From assembly GCA_003586115.2 (NCBI GenBank), contig QVOM02000021.1:13063898-13127897 (forward strand): DNA of 64,000 bases, given 5' to 3'. Source of the DNA: Salvator merianae (Eukaryota > Chordata > Lepidosauria > Squamata > Teiidae). This document shows, piece by piece, positions 20,279 to 31,715 of the stretch. Every line of letters starts with the position of its first letter. Position 1 is the stretch's first letter. The notes beneath the pieces were generated by a model. That model was not told the DNA's origin and searched no databases. It saw only the letters and a program-made list of their open reading frames with translations. A program made the position numbers and the translations under genes.

Positions 20279-21079
20279 AATAACATTGTGACTTGCAAAG
20301 AACTTCTTGCTGACTTGCTATTTTACTACAAGTGTGGAATTTTATGAGATATATTTTTGGTTCTCTAAACCTCAATTATAATCTTAAATCATACAGTACA
20401 TATACAAGTTTGCCACCTCAGTGAGGCCATACCCCAACAAAGACTTGTACTATCATCTCACTTTTCCTGTTTATGTTTTAGGAGGTAGTTTGTTTTTACC
20501 AAGAAGCACCAAGCAAGACATCTGGAGTCCAAAAATTCTATTGTTTTCTTCTTCCAGATTACCACTTCAAAATTGTAACAGATTTTATTTAAACATTCCT
20601 TATCTTCCAAGAAGTGGAGACAGAACTGCACTTGAAATTATTTTTTAAAAGCTATTATTTTTTCATAGCATTGTCACATTTTTAACCATAACAAATGGAG
20701 GAGCTCATGTCAGCTATTCTTCTCTGACTCCATCTTGCACACAAAGTAAGAAGGAAAGTTCAGTGGGAAAAAAACCTTGGCTCATGTACTACTTCATAAA
20801 TGGTTGTTCAGTGTTTGGACAGTAACCCACAAAAGTCACAGAATGGGAAGGAAGAAAAAACTGACCTGCTTCCCAGGTCAAATTCCTCCCAGAAAGGACA
20901 GACCAATACTTGCCAGTTTTTCTTATTGCAAATATAAACAAACATTATGAAGTCTCCTGTGTTTAATTTCTAAATTGAAAAAAATCAGATTGACCTAACC
21001 TGAAAGCCGTTACTTGGTAGTTTCAAAAGTATATCGATGAGGACATATGATTCTGGGAGTTGTAGATGAACATATAGAT

Positions 21080-21480
21080 GAGCATGTACATGAGTTGCCT
21101 GAAGGAGTACTTTCTCCCATACAGACGTGCCCAAGTATTGAGATCTCAAGCAGAGTAGGGATTCTTGTAGTTATTCCTCTCTCAGAGATGCAAGGGGCAG
21201 GAACATGCAAGAGGACCTTTTCTGTGGTGGCCCCCAAACTCCAGAACAATCTCCCTCTGGGGGTCTGCCAGGCACCTACGTTATAAGGTTTTTGGTGGGT
21301 AGTTACAACATATCTCTTCACTAAGGCCCTTGATGTTTAGCTTCCTATGAGTGTTGTCCTGCCAGGGAGGGAGGGTTATATTTTAAATGTGGTTTAAGAA
21401 CATTCTGTATATTTTTATCATGGTGACCCACCCTGGGACCTTTCAGTGAAGGGTGGGATATAAATTGTTAAATAAAATAA
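21080..21480 (+). mobile_element. L2-type LINE 3' end with RT C-terminal remnant
   Basis: A remnant of the common 'FSVVAPKLQNNLPLGV' segment that closes CR1/L2-type ORF2 is at about 21215-21262. It is followed by 'gtgacccaccctgggacctttcagtgaagggtgggatataaattg' and an AAATAAA tail. It is antisense to ZSWIM6 and truncated at its 5' end. Confidence 0.75.
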
Positions 21481-23289
21481 GTACAAATGAATATAGGATA
21501 GACGCAGAGGAGTCCTTTGAGGCGGATATGCTACGTTAGACAGTTAGGTATTGATGACTTTATACATAGTAACTGGGGCACAAGAAAATGTTGTTGAGGT
21601 GTTGCTTTCGTTATGAATGTTGATGGCTATAGAAATTCTTTATAATCTTTCAATAAAAAGTGTTTTAAAAGCACATCTTCCTGTCCATTTGCAGAAGGAA
21701 TTTGAATTTAATACAGGCAAGCATTCAGCTCCACGCCACCAGCAAACAAAAGTTCTTGAACGTGCTTCCACATTATATGCACATCCCAGCACGTCCTGCT
21801 GGTTTGCGTTGCCAGGTCCTCCTCTGCTCTCTCTTCAATCTCTCTTGGATTCTACAGCATATATTAACTATTCATTACATGTGAAGGAGTCACAGATAGC
21901 ACGGTACCCTGCTGAGCAAGACTGCTACTTTACATGTCAATTTCAAAACGAAAGCATCTGTTACCTCACTAATATGTATATTTAAGGCTGCTTCACAACG
22001 TGGAGATTATATGCTGTTCATTGCCTATTTGTTCAGATATTATAAACTCCTAAGCAGCATTGCTCATAATTATTCCCTTTGAGGCCTCCATTTCCTGGCA
22101 TTTCTTTGTAACATACCCACTCTACCCTCAAGCCAAAGAGTTCATGTGTCTTCTTCTCTTTTTTTAATATATATTTAGAATGGAAGGCCACAAGTTTTGG
22201 CTGAGCTAACTAACTGAACCCTTTCTAACCAACTACTGCTTATATAAAAACTTAAAATCAGTATCTGGAAAAAACATAAAAGTGAAGAGACATTTCAGAG
22301 ACATGAACAATTGAATATCAAACTATTACTCAAGGACCATTTGAAGAATATAATATAAAACCATATGATAATTTATACACTAACCAAACACTCACCTGTA
22401 AGGCAAAAGAATTCTCTATTACGCCCAAAGGAAATCACTGATTCATTTATTACTATTTATGCTGCAAAACTGAAAACTCAGACATTACTAGCAAAGTTTG
22501 AGTCTCAGAAACTACTCTTAGGTCAGCTGCTCTTACAGCAGAAACGCATGCTTTTTGCACGGGGAGAGGAATTTCAGTGCATCCAGTCTTATAAATATTT
22601 ATTGGTTTTATGCAAAAAAACAAAAACCCACCCTCATCCTCTTTGAAAACTTATTAATTTATAATTTTAAAGCAACAATATTAAAGACAAATAACTTATG
22701 TACCCTGGAGAAATTTAGGGGAAACAACAGTTCAGGTGTCTAGTCCTCCAGAGATGTAATGTAGAAGACTATTTAGTAAAAATTCACCATTGCAGAGCCA
22801 GTCAAAATCAGTGCACAAAAGTGGCAAGGAGTTAATTGTTCTATAATGGTAATATGCAACTACAGTTTTACACAGCTGCACATATCATTTAAATGAGTAC
22901 TTCAGCCTTTAATTAAATATACACACAGAGCTATCAGAAGTTTATTATTTAGAATTTTTTGACAATTATGGCTCTCTTCTCACCTACTAAACAACTAGTT
23001 CACTGAGTTCAGCAGTATACTTCATGCTAGTAAATTTAACACTGATTGAGTCTTTCAAAAGAGCAATACGCAAGTGACTTAAAATGCAGCATTTAACAGT
23101 TGCTTAATTCATGTATATGTGCACACATACATAACTAGGTCTGTATACTAATATGGACTTTTGAGGAAAATCACATCTGCTTGTGTGTAAATAAAGAATG
23201 ACAGCAGTTTGGTTCATCTATCAAAAAGGATCAGCTGCATGTTCAATAAGCATTATTTGCATCCTCAACAATAGAGTATTCAATCTTTC

Positions 23290-24860
23290 AACCTAGAAGA
23301 CTCAATTTATGTATTTTGTTCATTTGTATTTTTATCCCACCCCATAGCTAAAGTTCTCAGAGCAGGTCACAACAGTAAAAATAAAATTTAAAATGAATTC
23401 ATCAAAAACAACAACAGTGCCTGAAAGTGGGGAGACAAAGCAGTTTCCTCAGCCAAAGGTCAGGATAAATAAGTGCATCTTCACCAATCTTCTAAACAAA
23501 TATAGTAAATGTGCCTGGCATTTCAGGGAGAGACTATTCTGCAGTCTGGGGGCTACCACTGAGAAGGTTCTATCCCGGGTCTTCACTCCTTTAATTACTG
23601 AAGGTGGTGGTACAACCAGGAGGGACTCCCCATATAGCTCTTAAGACACAGATGGGTTGATATGGGAGAAGGCATTCCTTTAGACATTTGGGGCAAAGCC
23701 ATATAGGAACTTGTAGGTCAAAGTTAACACCTTGAATTGGGTTCGGTAGAGAAGTGGCAGTTGTCCAGCCCTTTTAACGCCATGTGATATACATCCAGCT
23801 AGCAGTTCCAGTGAGCAGTCAAACTGCTGCATTCTGCACCAGCTGCAGCTTCCAAACCATGTAGAGCGCATTAAAATAGTGTAATTAGGAAGTTACCAGA
23901 GCATGGATTACTGTGGCCAGATCATCTCTGCCCAGAAAGCTGACAAAACAGCCAGAACTGGAAGCAGAGGCTCAACTGCCAGGTACATGGTCCAAGAACA
24001 CCCCCAGATTTCATACCTGCCCTTTCCAAGCCAATACAACCCCACTGAAAGCAGCGTGCCTTCCTACTTCACAGACCTGAAACCCCATGACACTCAGCTC
24101 CTCGATCTTGTATGGATTCAGCTTCAGCTTATTGGTCCCAATCCAGCTCATTATTGTCTCCAAGCATTTGACAAGCATTTCACCCAACACTCTAGATTTA
24201 GATAATATGAAAAGGCAGAGCTGGGTGTCATCTGCGTATATTGCTGGCACCCCACCCAAAATCTCCTGATGACCTCTCCCAGAGGTTTCATATAGTTATT
24301 AAAGAGCATGGAAAAGATCAACCCTTGAGGAATGCCACAGGTGAGTTCCCAGGATATGAGCAACAGCCACTCCAACAACCATTCTCTGGCATCAGTCTTG
24401 GACATAGGAGCATTGCACAGCATCTCTGACTTCCAAACACTGTTGCCTTTCCAGAAGCACACCATGGTCAATGGTATCAAAAGCCACCCAGAGATACAGA
24501 AGAACAATAGAATTACACTCCCTCTCTCTTTCTCCCAGAGGTAGTTATCAACCAGGGCAACCAAGGTGATTTCAGTGCCATAACCAGGTCCGAAGCCAGA
24601 CTGAAATGAGTCTAGATAATAAGCTTCTTCCAAGTTATGACTCCCACCAATACCTTGCCCAAACAGGTACGCTAGACACCAGGCAATAGTTGCTTAAATC
24701 TTCTGGATTCAAGGTGGACCTCTTGAGGGGTGGGCATATCACCACCTCTTTAAGAGCCGGCAGGACCACCCATATATCAAAGAGGCATTTACCACTCCCT
24801 GGACCCAACTGGAAGCATTAAAGTTCTTGAGGCCACAAAATGTAGTGTACTCCAACTGGC
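23290..24860 (-). mobile_element. L2/CR1-clade LINE, 5'-truncated, with broken reverse transcriptase
   Basis: On the minus strand the RT reads 'DSFQSGFGPGYGTEITLVAL', then motif-B-like 'CGIPQG' and 'NYMKPLGEVI' in the frame 24633-24151. The catalytic motif YADDTQ (24238-24227) and 'NKLKLNPYK' lie in another frame (24259-24011), so a frameshift separates motifs B and C. The motif-A aspartate is not recognisable. Further downstream come 'RTQFKVLTLTYKFLYGFAP' (about 23700) and a 3' UTR. The element is non-functional and lies in ZSWIM6 sense orientation. Confidence 0.88.
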
Positions 24861-25718
24861 AAAACCAGATCATTTTAAGTCAAATATTTCTAAATCTGGA
24901 GAGACCTGTTTACAAAAACACAAGCTGTGCAAACACTTCCAAAAATTACTTCTGCCTTCATTTGCTTCTGCTACTAACACTGTGCAAGAGCAATACAACT
25001 ATTTAACTGGGCTAAATCATGTTCTGCTTCCACCAGAAATTTGAGGGAACCAGAAGAGCTCAGTTCCGCTTCCATAATGCCAGAGAAGCAGGAGTATCCT
25101 TGAACATTTTCCTCAATTCTTGTACATTCTTTCTCACTTCCCCCTTTTTTCATGAGGTGAAAGGTGCATCATGCAGGAGGAGGACACTGGAAGAGCTTTC
25201 ATTCATTCTTCAAACCGTATGATTCTAAACCCCACCCCACCCCGAAAAAAAGGTCAACCAATCATGAAACTGTAATGGTCACAAATCTTACTAAATCGGA
25301 CTTTTGTTGAAAAAAGACAGATGGACAAAGAAGCAAATGGCAAAATCACCTTTCACGTCCAAAACAGCAAAAGCAGAACCAAGTGATTATATCTCGCCGG
25401 TGCGTGCATCACTGACATTAGGTTAAATAGATTAGAGTAAGCAATAAGAAATTCAACATCCCCCTTTTTTCCCCAGTGAAACCTAAACAACTGCGTTTCA
25501 TGTTATTTCTAAGCTAACTTCACAGTGCATTACTTTGGCAGTGGATCAAAATAAAATTAAAGAGAATACTTTCCTAGCTCCATAAGGCACAAATAAAAAG
25601 AACTAGGACTGAGACATATGCATCCATAGAGACACTTCAAAAATTATAATTTTATTGTTAAGAGTGCTACGAAATCTATCTCCATGAGCTACAGTGTTTT
25701 TCAATGATTAGCCAAGTC

Positions 25719-26048
25719 TCATGCAATTCTTTACAAAACTCTGGTAAGTTAGAATGCTTACCTCATAGGAAGTTTTGAACCAGTTAGCAACAAAGTTAAC
25801 TCTTTTCTAATACAGTGGTACCTTGGTACTCAACTACCTTGAAACTCATCAAATTTGGTACTCAACGCATTTTGACGTGAAAATCATGCAATTCTTCACA
25901 AAACTCTGATAAGTTAGAATGCTTACCTCATAGGAGGTTTTGAACCAGTTAGCAACGAAGTTAACTCTTTTCTAATACAGTGGTACCTTGGTACTCAACT
26001 ACCTTGAAACTCATCGAATTTGGTACTCAACGCATTTTGACATGAAAA
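25719..26048. repeat. Direct tandem duplication, two units of 165 bp
   Basis: Unit 1 (25719-25883) and unit 2 (25884-26048) are nearly identical, differing by a handful of substitutions with no gaps. Each contains about 94 bp of unique intron followed by about 71 bp of the left end of a Tigger-like element ('CAGTGGTACCTTGGTACTCA'). The duplication therefore happened after the transposon inserted, and copied host and transposon DNA together. Confidence 0.95.
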
Positions 26049-26608
26049 TTTTGTCTTGGTACTCATTGTTCGCTTGGTACTCAATGTTTGCCTGGTACTC
26101 AACGCATAAGCTAGAACTTGTTGGTGCAGGTTGCCTCGTGACTCGCTACCCTTTCCAGCCAAAACCAAGGGTCACGTATTACTTACTAAGTAGCTTTTGC
26201 CTTGTGCACATCCCCTTGTGGCCTTATCATGGCTTCCGTGATCATTTTGTGTATTTAATCTAAGTACTGTACAGGTATTTATTAATTTTTAGGTTTATTT
26301 CTCATGTAAAGTAATGATACACAAACCTATTTTTTTACATCTATATAAATAAAAATGTAAATGTACGTTTGTACAAAACCGCTAATCTCCGAATGTTCTT
26401 CACCGATTGCTTTGAAATTTTGACACAACGTTGCCTTCGCATCCAGCCACGTTTTTATACACCTAGGTTGTATAGATGTCGCACCTGTGACAGGTAAAAA
26501 CAGGTTTTCTGGGAAAAACAGTGCCATCTGTTGGACGTAAAAGCAAGAGTTTTCGCTGTGCTGGTGTCAGCAGTTGCTCAGTATATTTGACTGACTGCTA
26601 CACCAGCC

Positions 26609-26655
26609 TATTGGATGCCTCGCTTCCCTGCTGCCAGGGAAACAGGCATCCAATA
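26609..26655. repeat. 47-nt hairpin inside the Helitron
   Basis: Outer arms TATTGGATGCCT / AGGCATCCAATA pair perfectly over 12 bp. Within them, TTCCCTG / CAGGGAA pair around a CTGC loop. Confidence 0.9.
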
Positions 26656-26887
26656 GAGGTTTCTCTGATGGGAGGGGGAGGCAGACGAGCCGGAGGGCTC
26701 CAAAAGGACACACGCGGTTCTACGAAAGGTAAGGTTTTTAATTTTTTTTCTTTACTTCACTTTTTTATTTTATTTGTGTGTTGGGATGTGTGTGTAGGGA
26801 CTTTTCTTTTTATTTTATTTGTGTGTGGGGGTAGAGGCTTTTCTTTTTAATTTTATTTGTGGGTGGGGTGGGTGGGGTGTAGGGGCG

Positions 26888-27032
26888 GCACATGGCTTCA
26901 TTGGCAGCAATTGCCCAGCCTGCCTCCTCTGTGCCCATTCACCCTTAAAGATATGAACTGCCACCATATCTTTAAGGGTGGATGGGTGCAGAGCCAGTGG
27001 GCCGGCCAGTGGCTGGCAATGAAGCCATGTGC
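26888..27032. repeat. 145-bp imperfect palindrome inside the Helitron
   Basis: The outer 16 bp (GCACATGGCTTCATTG / CAATGAAGCCATGTGC) and inner 15 bp (CACCCTTAAAGATAT / ATATCTTTAAGGGTG) are perfect. The middle of the roughly 67-bp arms matches at most positions, and the loop is 11 nt (26955-26965). It may be a MITE captured by or inserted in the Helitron. Confidence 0.9.
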
Positions 27033-28329
27033 AAAAGCCTTTGCAGCAAAAGTGAAGCCGGCAACTTCCGTTGTCAGTTTTTTGTGCGAAAACTCACTTT
27101 GCCAGCTTCGCTTCGCTGTGAAGCCAACAGACGAATAGTGCGCGAAGCACATCCCTATAACACATGCTATATTAAATATTTTCCGATTCCATTTCAATGT
27201 TTCCGATTTACAATCCATGTACGATTTCCAAATTTCCAATGTTATGGTTCCATTTCAATGTTTCCGATTGCATCGTTACATGGCATTTTCATGGATTTCG
27301 ATTTCTTTTCATTTTGATGTAAGGATTTCGCGTGACATTGCGTTGGAATTGAGCTGTGTCGTTTACCATACCGTTCATTTCGTCAGTATAGTTTATTTTG
27401 TTCCTTTTTCATTGTTTTTCATTTCGTTTTTTTAACAGTTTTTCTTCTTCTTCAGTGCAATTACAATGGAGCAACAAAAAATATTGTATACCCACAAGCA
27501 TTGTGAGCTTAAACATATTAGAAACGTGCGCTGTCTCTTTTCTTTGGACTGAGCCACAGCAACGCGTGGCCGGGTACAGCTAGTATTGCCTTAAAAGTGT
27601 GCATTGTATTTGGTCTGGGAACGCATTAAATTTATTTACATTATTCCTTATGGGAAAAAATTACTTGGTACTCATAGTTTTTGGTACTCATTGAGCCTCC
27701 CAGAACCAATTAACGATGAGTACCAAGGTATGACTGTTATCTAATATTTTTCAACATCTGCATAGAAATAAAGAGAACTGAATATACTGAATAAAGAGAA
27801 CTGTCTAAACAGAAATGTAGTATGTTTGCGAACTGACAACTCAAATAACTGCATATTTATTGAGTTCACTAGGCAATGACCAATTATGCCAATCCTACAC
27901 ACAACTGGAAAAACAGGCATTTAGCAGCTTTAAACATCAAAAGCAATTGCTGGTGAATTTTAAATGACTCAGAAAAAAAGTAACATGCACATTTCACACT
28001 GATTGTTCCCTTTTACTTATTTAAAGTTTGCTGTTATTGTTTTTTGTTAATTTGTAATTTTGTAAATTTCTATTTCTAGTTGTGTAGAAAACAAAAGCGC
28101 CAAAGTAGTACTGGCAACAGCAAGCCTCTGAAGAGTGAACAATCCTGATGCATATGAGTTAAACAAAGCTAGAGAGGCAGGTACGTATACAATGTACATT
28201 TAAACGCAAAGGCAACCATGTAGACCATGGAAGAACAGCTAGGCAATCTCCATGTCCTTTTCTGTTTGTTGGCTTCCTTGCTTAACTTGGCATGATTTCT
28301 GCTGTCTGTCTACCTTCATTAGGCATTTT

Positions 28330-28452
28330 TGAATATCTGAACATGTTTTTAATGAGTTCTTTTTTTTACAAAAAAACTATTGTTATAAACTACTTTGAGT
28401 GTTACAAAAGCATAATCAAGTCATGTATAAATGTTTAAAATAAACAAACAAC
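28330..28452 (+). mobile_element. LINE 3' tail, diverged
   Basis: 'ataaactactttgagtg...aatcaagtcatgtataaatg' followed by 'tttaaaataaacaaac' is the generic LINE 3' UTR plus A-rich tail pattern. No coding sequence remains. Confidence 0.45.
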
Positions 28453-29030
28453 TTGAGAGAGGTCAAAGCAACATAGCGAAGAACATATAAATCAGAGATT
28501 TAGAAAGAGACACTGTGGATAGTTAGTTATATGTAAATAGTGAACCAAAACAGGCAAACTGGTTTTTGAAGGAATACATGGCTGCTGTAGGAATAAGAAC
28601 AATCTTGTGGCAAAACCAGTGTGCCTCTGTTCTCCCTGGGTACAAAGCTTGTGTTCAACCCTGAGGCTAATCAGAGCTCGGTGCAGTTTATCCGTGCAAG
28701 GTTTTGGCACCAACAACGTTACTTATCCCCAAACTGTCACCCCAGGTGTTTTCTTGATTTAACATAGACTTCCTATTATCACAAATTTCAGTTTTCACAG
28801 TGAACAGTCTGCTTTTCCTCACTCACAACACACCTGCCTGAGACTACAAGAAAAATGGGGAAGAGCAGGCAGAAGATGTAAATAAAAGACTGTACCGTAT
28901 CAGGTAAGGCAAGTATTCTTGCAACAGAATCAGAATGGTAAAACTGAGACACACAAGGCACTATGATCAACTTTCACTACTCCAAAGTCACCATCATTTT
29001 AGCCCTAGAGAAGTCACTTCTGCTCTGAAT

Positions 29031-29073
29031 GGCGGGCGGGTGGGAGGGAGGGAGCGAGGGAGGGAGGGAGGGA
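29031..29073 (+). repeat. G-rich (GGGA)n tract with G-quadruplex potential
   Basis: Within 43 bp there are about nine runs of at least three G separated by one to four bases. For the minus-strand ZSWIM6 gene the G-rich strand is the transcription template. Confidence 0.9.
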
Positions 29074-29999
29074 AAATCATGGACAAGTTAAACAGGCTGA
29101 ATGTTTTTTCTTAAGGCACTCCTGCTGGAGACCTCATCAGCAGTAGGGTTCTTTGCATCCATCATCACTGCAGAAGTCACATGTGCTTGTGCCTGAACAA
29201 ACTTTCTCACAAAGGAAATCTGAAGATCTGGGGGAAACAGTCCCACCTAACTAACCATCTCAGCAAGCAAACCAACAGTGGTGATCTGAAATATTAGCTG
29301 TTGATTCAGAAAGATCCTGACTAAATATTTCTGAGAAAACTTAGTACTGTAGTTGTCATTCCTTTACAGTTAAATGCAGATTTCCCAAAATAAAATATAA
29401 AAAGTGGAGCACCAAAGGATATATACGGATTTCAGGTTTTTTTTATAACTGATCTGGAGTTATGGATAATCTGTTTGCCAAATGTAGTGAGGGCACCAAA
29501 CTTTTCAATATAGAAAAGACAAAAAGAGGTTGCAAAGAGGTCCAAAAGACTATCTGTCCAAACCAGGCAAACAGAGCGCCATTCCATGTAAGAAAGAGTA
29601 AAGGGATAAACGTCTGAGCAAAAACTCCAAGCCACTGCTACCTCCTGCAGCATCAAAGATCAAGGCTTAGTATTTTAATTCTCAGCAAAATCAAATGTGC
29701 ATGTTAGCAGACTGAATAAATCATGCTGAAGCTTTAACAAATAACGCACCATCTTCCCCAAGCCAAAAAGAAATCTGTGCGCTCTACTTTGCAGAACTGA
29801 ATCTACAGATACCAGGAAAAAAAGGTAGTTTACATGACCTTACCACTTACAGGACTCATCTACTGAGGACTTTCCGTGGCAACATATATCCTGGGTAAAA
29901 GGACAATAAATTATATGAAATGCTGAGCTAACTGGAATCTTGAAAACAAATTATTTTCTCTAATTTAATACTTGGTTCTGTAAAGCTGCATTTTGATAG

Positions 30000-30450
30000 G
30001 ATGATTTGATATGGGAGAAACTATAACCAGCTTGGGTGGGCAAAGATTGATGTATTATGCATATCTTCCGGACTGCTGAAGTGCAGCCCAAAATGGTTCA
30101 ATTTGCCAAGCTTATCTGGATTTTATCACCAGCGAACCAATAATACACATACAGCCAGCATTTCTCTTCCTGGACTCCAAGCACTGCCTAGGCCAAAGTT
30201 TCCTTTAATGTTGTCAAGAAGGGGGAGGCAACATTGCCTTGAATTCTCTCAGAGAAGCAAGCTGTTGTATTAGAACAAACAGCAGCTTGTTTCTATCGCT
30301 CCTTTGTTTGACAAGTTTGAGCTGGCTAGAAAGGTCATTTATGCCTCAAAGCATCAAATTAACATTTGGAGGACATGAATTTTAAAAATGGCTGTTTGGT
30401 TCTGCTTTCTGAATTCCTAATCCACTTTAACAAAAAAAAAAAAAACAGAC
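30000..30450. promoter_or_regulatory. Candidate intronic regulatory element
   Basis: A repeat-free block with a cluster of recognisable words: ATTATGCATAT (POU-like), CCTTTGTTTGACAA (SOX-like followed by a TGACA-type homeodomain-cofactor site) and GCAGCTTG. This is visual inspection only; single motifs of this length occur by chance. Confidence 0.2.
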
Positions 30451-31234
30451 TAAGCCAAGACCCAAAAGAAAAGTAGTCTTTCCTCAAGCAAAATAAGCAT
30501 TGATTTTATGTCTGTGTCAGCACATGCCATGTGTTTCTTAATTAAACCTCATTTTAAAACACAAGATTTAAGCCAGGAAGCTGAAGTGGTGTCAAGCTCA
30601 AGAAACAGTATGGAAGGAAAATTACTGTATAATTACCACATGAGGGCTCCTTTGCTGTTGATACAGAACATTAATAAGTTGCTTTACCCTTTCACACAGG
30701 TAGCATGCCTTACAGTGGGGAATCCCTTCTGACAAGAGATAAAATGAGTTAAGAGTGAAAGAGTTACCAAGTAACAAGTCATATCAATAGTCTATCCATC
30801 CAAACTGGTCCTAGACAAAGTTACAACAATTTGTTCTTCCTAGAAACCTCTCCTCTAAGATCTAAGCAGTTTGTCATAGATCTCCTGTGTTAGATTTATG
30901 GATATCATGGAAGAATAAAAATAAGAGATCTAAAATCAAAACAATCCTGTAAAAACTGCAGGATTCTGCAAATAAAGATAGAGCAAAAATAAACCACAAG
31001 AGAAAGCATAAAAGAACAAATTCAACTGATCTTCACAGAATGCCAAATTTTGATCTGGCATCCGAAGCAAAAAAGTGGCTCCAGTCTCTCAAATAACCCT
31101 TGGGAAGATATTTGAGAGCATGGATGCCACAAACAAAAAGATCAGGTTCCTAGCACAATTAATAAGCAGCATAGCTGACAAGTTTCACAAAAGTTGCAAC
31201 AGAACCAGACTCCTGTAAGGATCAGGACAGACAA

Positions 31235-31500
31235 CAAGCTGTATTTATTTGCACAACACATAGTTAAACTACAGCAATTACTACTACAAGATGCAATGCT
31301 GCCACCAGCTTGAATGTGTGAATAAATTCACAGAAGACAGAGCTATCAGCAGCTATCAGCCTAATGACAATAAGAGGAACAGTGCTGAGAAACTGTGGAC
31401 AAGTGTTTGATCACTTTAAGAACAGGCTGCTGGACCAAATGAGCCACTAGTCCTATCTAGCAGGACATTTTGTAGGTCTTTACAACATTTACTGGCTAGT
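31235..31500 (+). mobile_element. CR1-type LINE 3' end
   Basis: Contains 'tttatttgcacaacacatagttaaacta', 'gctgccaccagcttgaatg' and 'aacaggctgctggaccaaatgagccactagtcc', which match the common 3' portion of sauropsid CR1 copies. It is 5'-truncated and antisense to ZSWIM6. Confidence 0.7.
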
Positions 31501-31715
31501 TGCAAGCATGGGAAAAAGGGAAGAGTGCTCTTTTTCTATAGATTTCTAAGACAAGAAGTGTAAACTTTCTCAACTAGTTTTGAAGTGCAAAAATATCAGA
31601 TCCAGCAACCACCCAAATACTGAACAATTCAACCCACTTTATACTTTTTGCAATTTTCCTATATTTCCCTTAAAAAGATAAACCACTGAAGGTAGAACTC
31701 TTAAGTATAGTCTGT

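Larger units (their letters stand above)
26340..27583 (+). mobile_element. Non-autonomous Helitron (1244 bp)
   Basis: It begins TCTATATAAATAAAAATG and ends GGCCGGGTACAGCTAG, i.e. 5' TC and 3' CTAG. It is inserted precisely between A (26339) and T (27584) with no target duplication, the Helitron hallmark. A 3' subterminal hairpin is present: GCCAC (27552-27556) pairs with GTGGC around an 8-nt loop. The 5' part has 'ttgaaattttgacacaacgttgcc', a motif common in animal Helitrons. No Rep/helicase reading frame exists. It contains two long foldbacks (26609-26655 and 26888-27032). Confidence 0.88.
25978..27736. mobile_element. Tigger/pogo-like MITE interrupted by a Helitron
   Basis: The left terminus CAGTGGTACCTTGGTACTCA (25978; duplicated copy at 25813) matches the reverse complement of the right terminus, CAGTCATACCTTGGTACTCA (ending 27736). 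Subterminal 'ttggtactcaa' repeats and 'ttccttatgggaaaaaattactt' resemble Tigger-family elements (Tc1/mariner superfamily). About 500 bp remain once the inner Helitron is set aside, with no transposase reading frame. A clean TA duplication is not certain: TA precedes 25978, but TT follows 27736. Confidence 0.82.

Noticed and set aside
25719..26048. CRISPR-like or satellite repeat
   Set aside because: Only two direct units of 165 bp containing a transposon end; a simple tandem duplication.
25988..26263. 91-codon plus-strand frame with repeated WYS words
   Set aside because: It is translated from the 'ttggtactcaa' subterminal repeats of the Tigger-like element, not a protein.
26857..27435. Several overlapping frames of 70-113 codons on both strands
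   Set aside because: They lie in the Helitron's palindromic and T-rich interior, and no Rep or helicase motif is present.
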